Below are positions 63,383 to 64,000 of a stretch of 64,000 nucleotides of DNA, piece after piece. Position 1 is the stretch's first letter. Each line of letters begins with the position of its first letter. The DNA lies in assembly GCF_000189635.1 (NCBI RefSeq), contig NW_002476261.1:62001-126000 (forward strand), written 5' to 3'. The notes beneath the pieces are model-generated. The model saw only the letters and a program-made list of their open reading frames with translations. It ran no database searches and was not told the DNA's origin. The DNA comes from Tetrahymena thermophila SB210 (taxonomy: Eukaryota; Ciliophora; Oligohymenophorea; Hymenostomatida; Tetrahymenidae). The translations under genes were made by a program, and so were the position numbers.

Positions 63383-63721
63383 ATGAAATATATTTTCGTG
63401 TTATTGCTTGTGCTTATTGCTAACAGTGCTGTTTATTCTGCATCATCTTGTAGTCCATTACCTGCAACTAATGCTGTAAATTATATGAGTTGTTGTTTTT
63501 AAAATGTTCCAAATCCTTGTGCTACTGGTTAAGCTGGTGCTGCTGATCCAAATTGTGCACCTTTTTTAGCAATTTATTCTGCTTGTATAAACACATGTGG
63601 TTTCACAAATTCTTTAGCCCAATACTAGACTTGTGCTAAAGCATGTACAGTTACAAGTGGTTAAAGCTTTACTACATACATATAGGGAATCTAATAATGC
63701 TTAACAAATGCTACTAGTTGA
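63383..63721 (+). CDS. Small secreted cysteine-rich protein
   Basis: 112 aa, intronless. Signal peptide MKYIFVLLLVLIANSAVYS is followed by ten cysteines. The stretch DPNCAPFLAIYSACINTCGF, then TNSLAQYQTCAKAC and YIQGIQQC, matches the upstream paralogue in order and spacing. Unlike that one it has no hydrophobic C-terminus (it ends CLTNATS), so it should be released rather than anchored. The intact frame and strong signal peptide support it being functional. The role is unknown. Confidence 0.86.
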
Positions 63722-64000
63722 TATAAAACAGTTTGATTAATAAAAATAAAATCAATACTTTTTAATTTATTGATAAAAATAATTTGTAATTTAATGTTGC
63801 ATATGATTTTTAAAATTTTCATAGATGACAAACATTTCCACAACTTTTATTATTTTTATACCATAAAGTTACAATTTTTGCAATATCCAAATTTGTTTAT
63901 TTCATTTTATTTTATTTTTCCTTATAAAGATAAATGTCAAAAAACAATGACCTAATAATTTACCTTCTAAAAAAAGCAATTTACATTATTTAAAATTGTA
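63722..64000. other. Right-end spacer, nothing seen
   Basis: AT-rich 3' flank of the secreted protein gene. No coding or RNA signal was seen before the window ends. Confidence 0.55.

Noticed and set aside
1-64000. Telomere repeats or chromosome breakage sequence
   Set aside because: No run of the ciliate telomere repeat and no breakage-site motif was seen, so neither end looks like a chromosome end.
1-64000. CRISPR arrays, bacterial operons or ribosome binding sites
   Set aside because: No spaced identical repeats. Genes have introns and eukaryotic layout.
1-64000. Transposons or virus-like elements
   Set aside because: No transposase, integrase, reverse transcriptase or capsid-like frame, and no terminal repeats were recognised; the CCHC knuckles sit in host channel genes, not in a gag gene.

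Overview
The window is a ciliate somatic (macronuclear) chromosome segment, most like Tetrahymena. It is extremely AT-rich. Long conserved reading frames run through many TAA and TAG codons, which must be read as glutamine, and every convincing gene ends on TGA. Introns are short and AT-rich with GT..AG ends. The species is inferred; no strain-specific marker was seen.

Layout, left to right: a two-RRM, Q-rich RNA-binding protein (+, 797-3245); a cyclic-nucleotide-domain K+ channel with a CCHC knuckle (-, 4970-10337), with a possible small ORF over its start; a LUC7-like U1 snRNP protein (-, 12226-13737); an acidic protein with Dpy-30/IQCK-like ends (+, 14813-15780); CFAP36 (-, 16642-18613); a Rab GTPase (-, 20268-21513); a two-finger RanBP2-type zinc protein (-, 22270-25164); and a 1210-residue coiled-coil protein (-, 27099-30874). 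Next is a 5.4-kb gene-poor block with weak coding-like traces. It is followed by a possibly N-myristoylated small protein (-, 36299-36868), a SCO1 copper chaperone (-, 40230-42154), a small four-exon gene (+, 42904-43432) and the very large UTP20 gene (+, 44241-54371). The window closes with a second channel of the same architecture as the first (+, 55575-60953) and two related cysteine-rich secreted proteins (+, 61429-61785 and 63383-63721).

The genes do not form operons or a single pathway. Themes that recur are RNA work (two-RRM protein, LUC7, UTP20, RanBP2 fingers), cilia and membrane signalling (CFAP36, Dpy-30/IQCK-like, two channels, Rab) and mitochondrial copper delivery (SCO1). The most distinctive content is the pair of channels. 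They share a CNBD-CCHC-acidic tail architecture and a conserved C-terminal motif, and the cyclic-nucleotide pocket looks degraded in one of them. For five multi-exon genes the reading frame was followed through every splice junction and the exon lengths sum to a multiple of three: the two-RRM, Dpy-30-like, coiled-coil, SCO1 and + strand channel genes. The small four-exon gene does the same.
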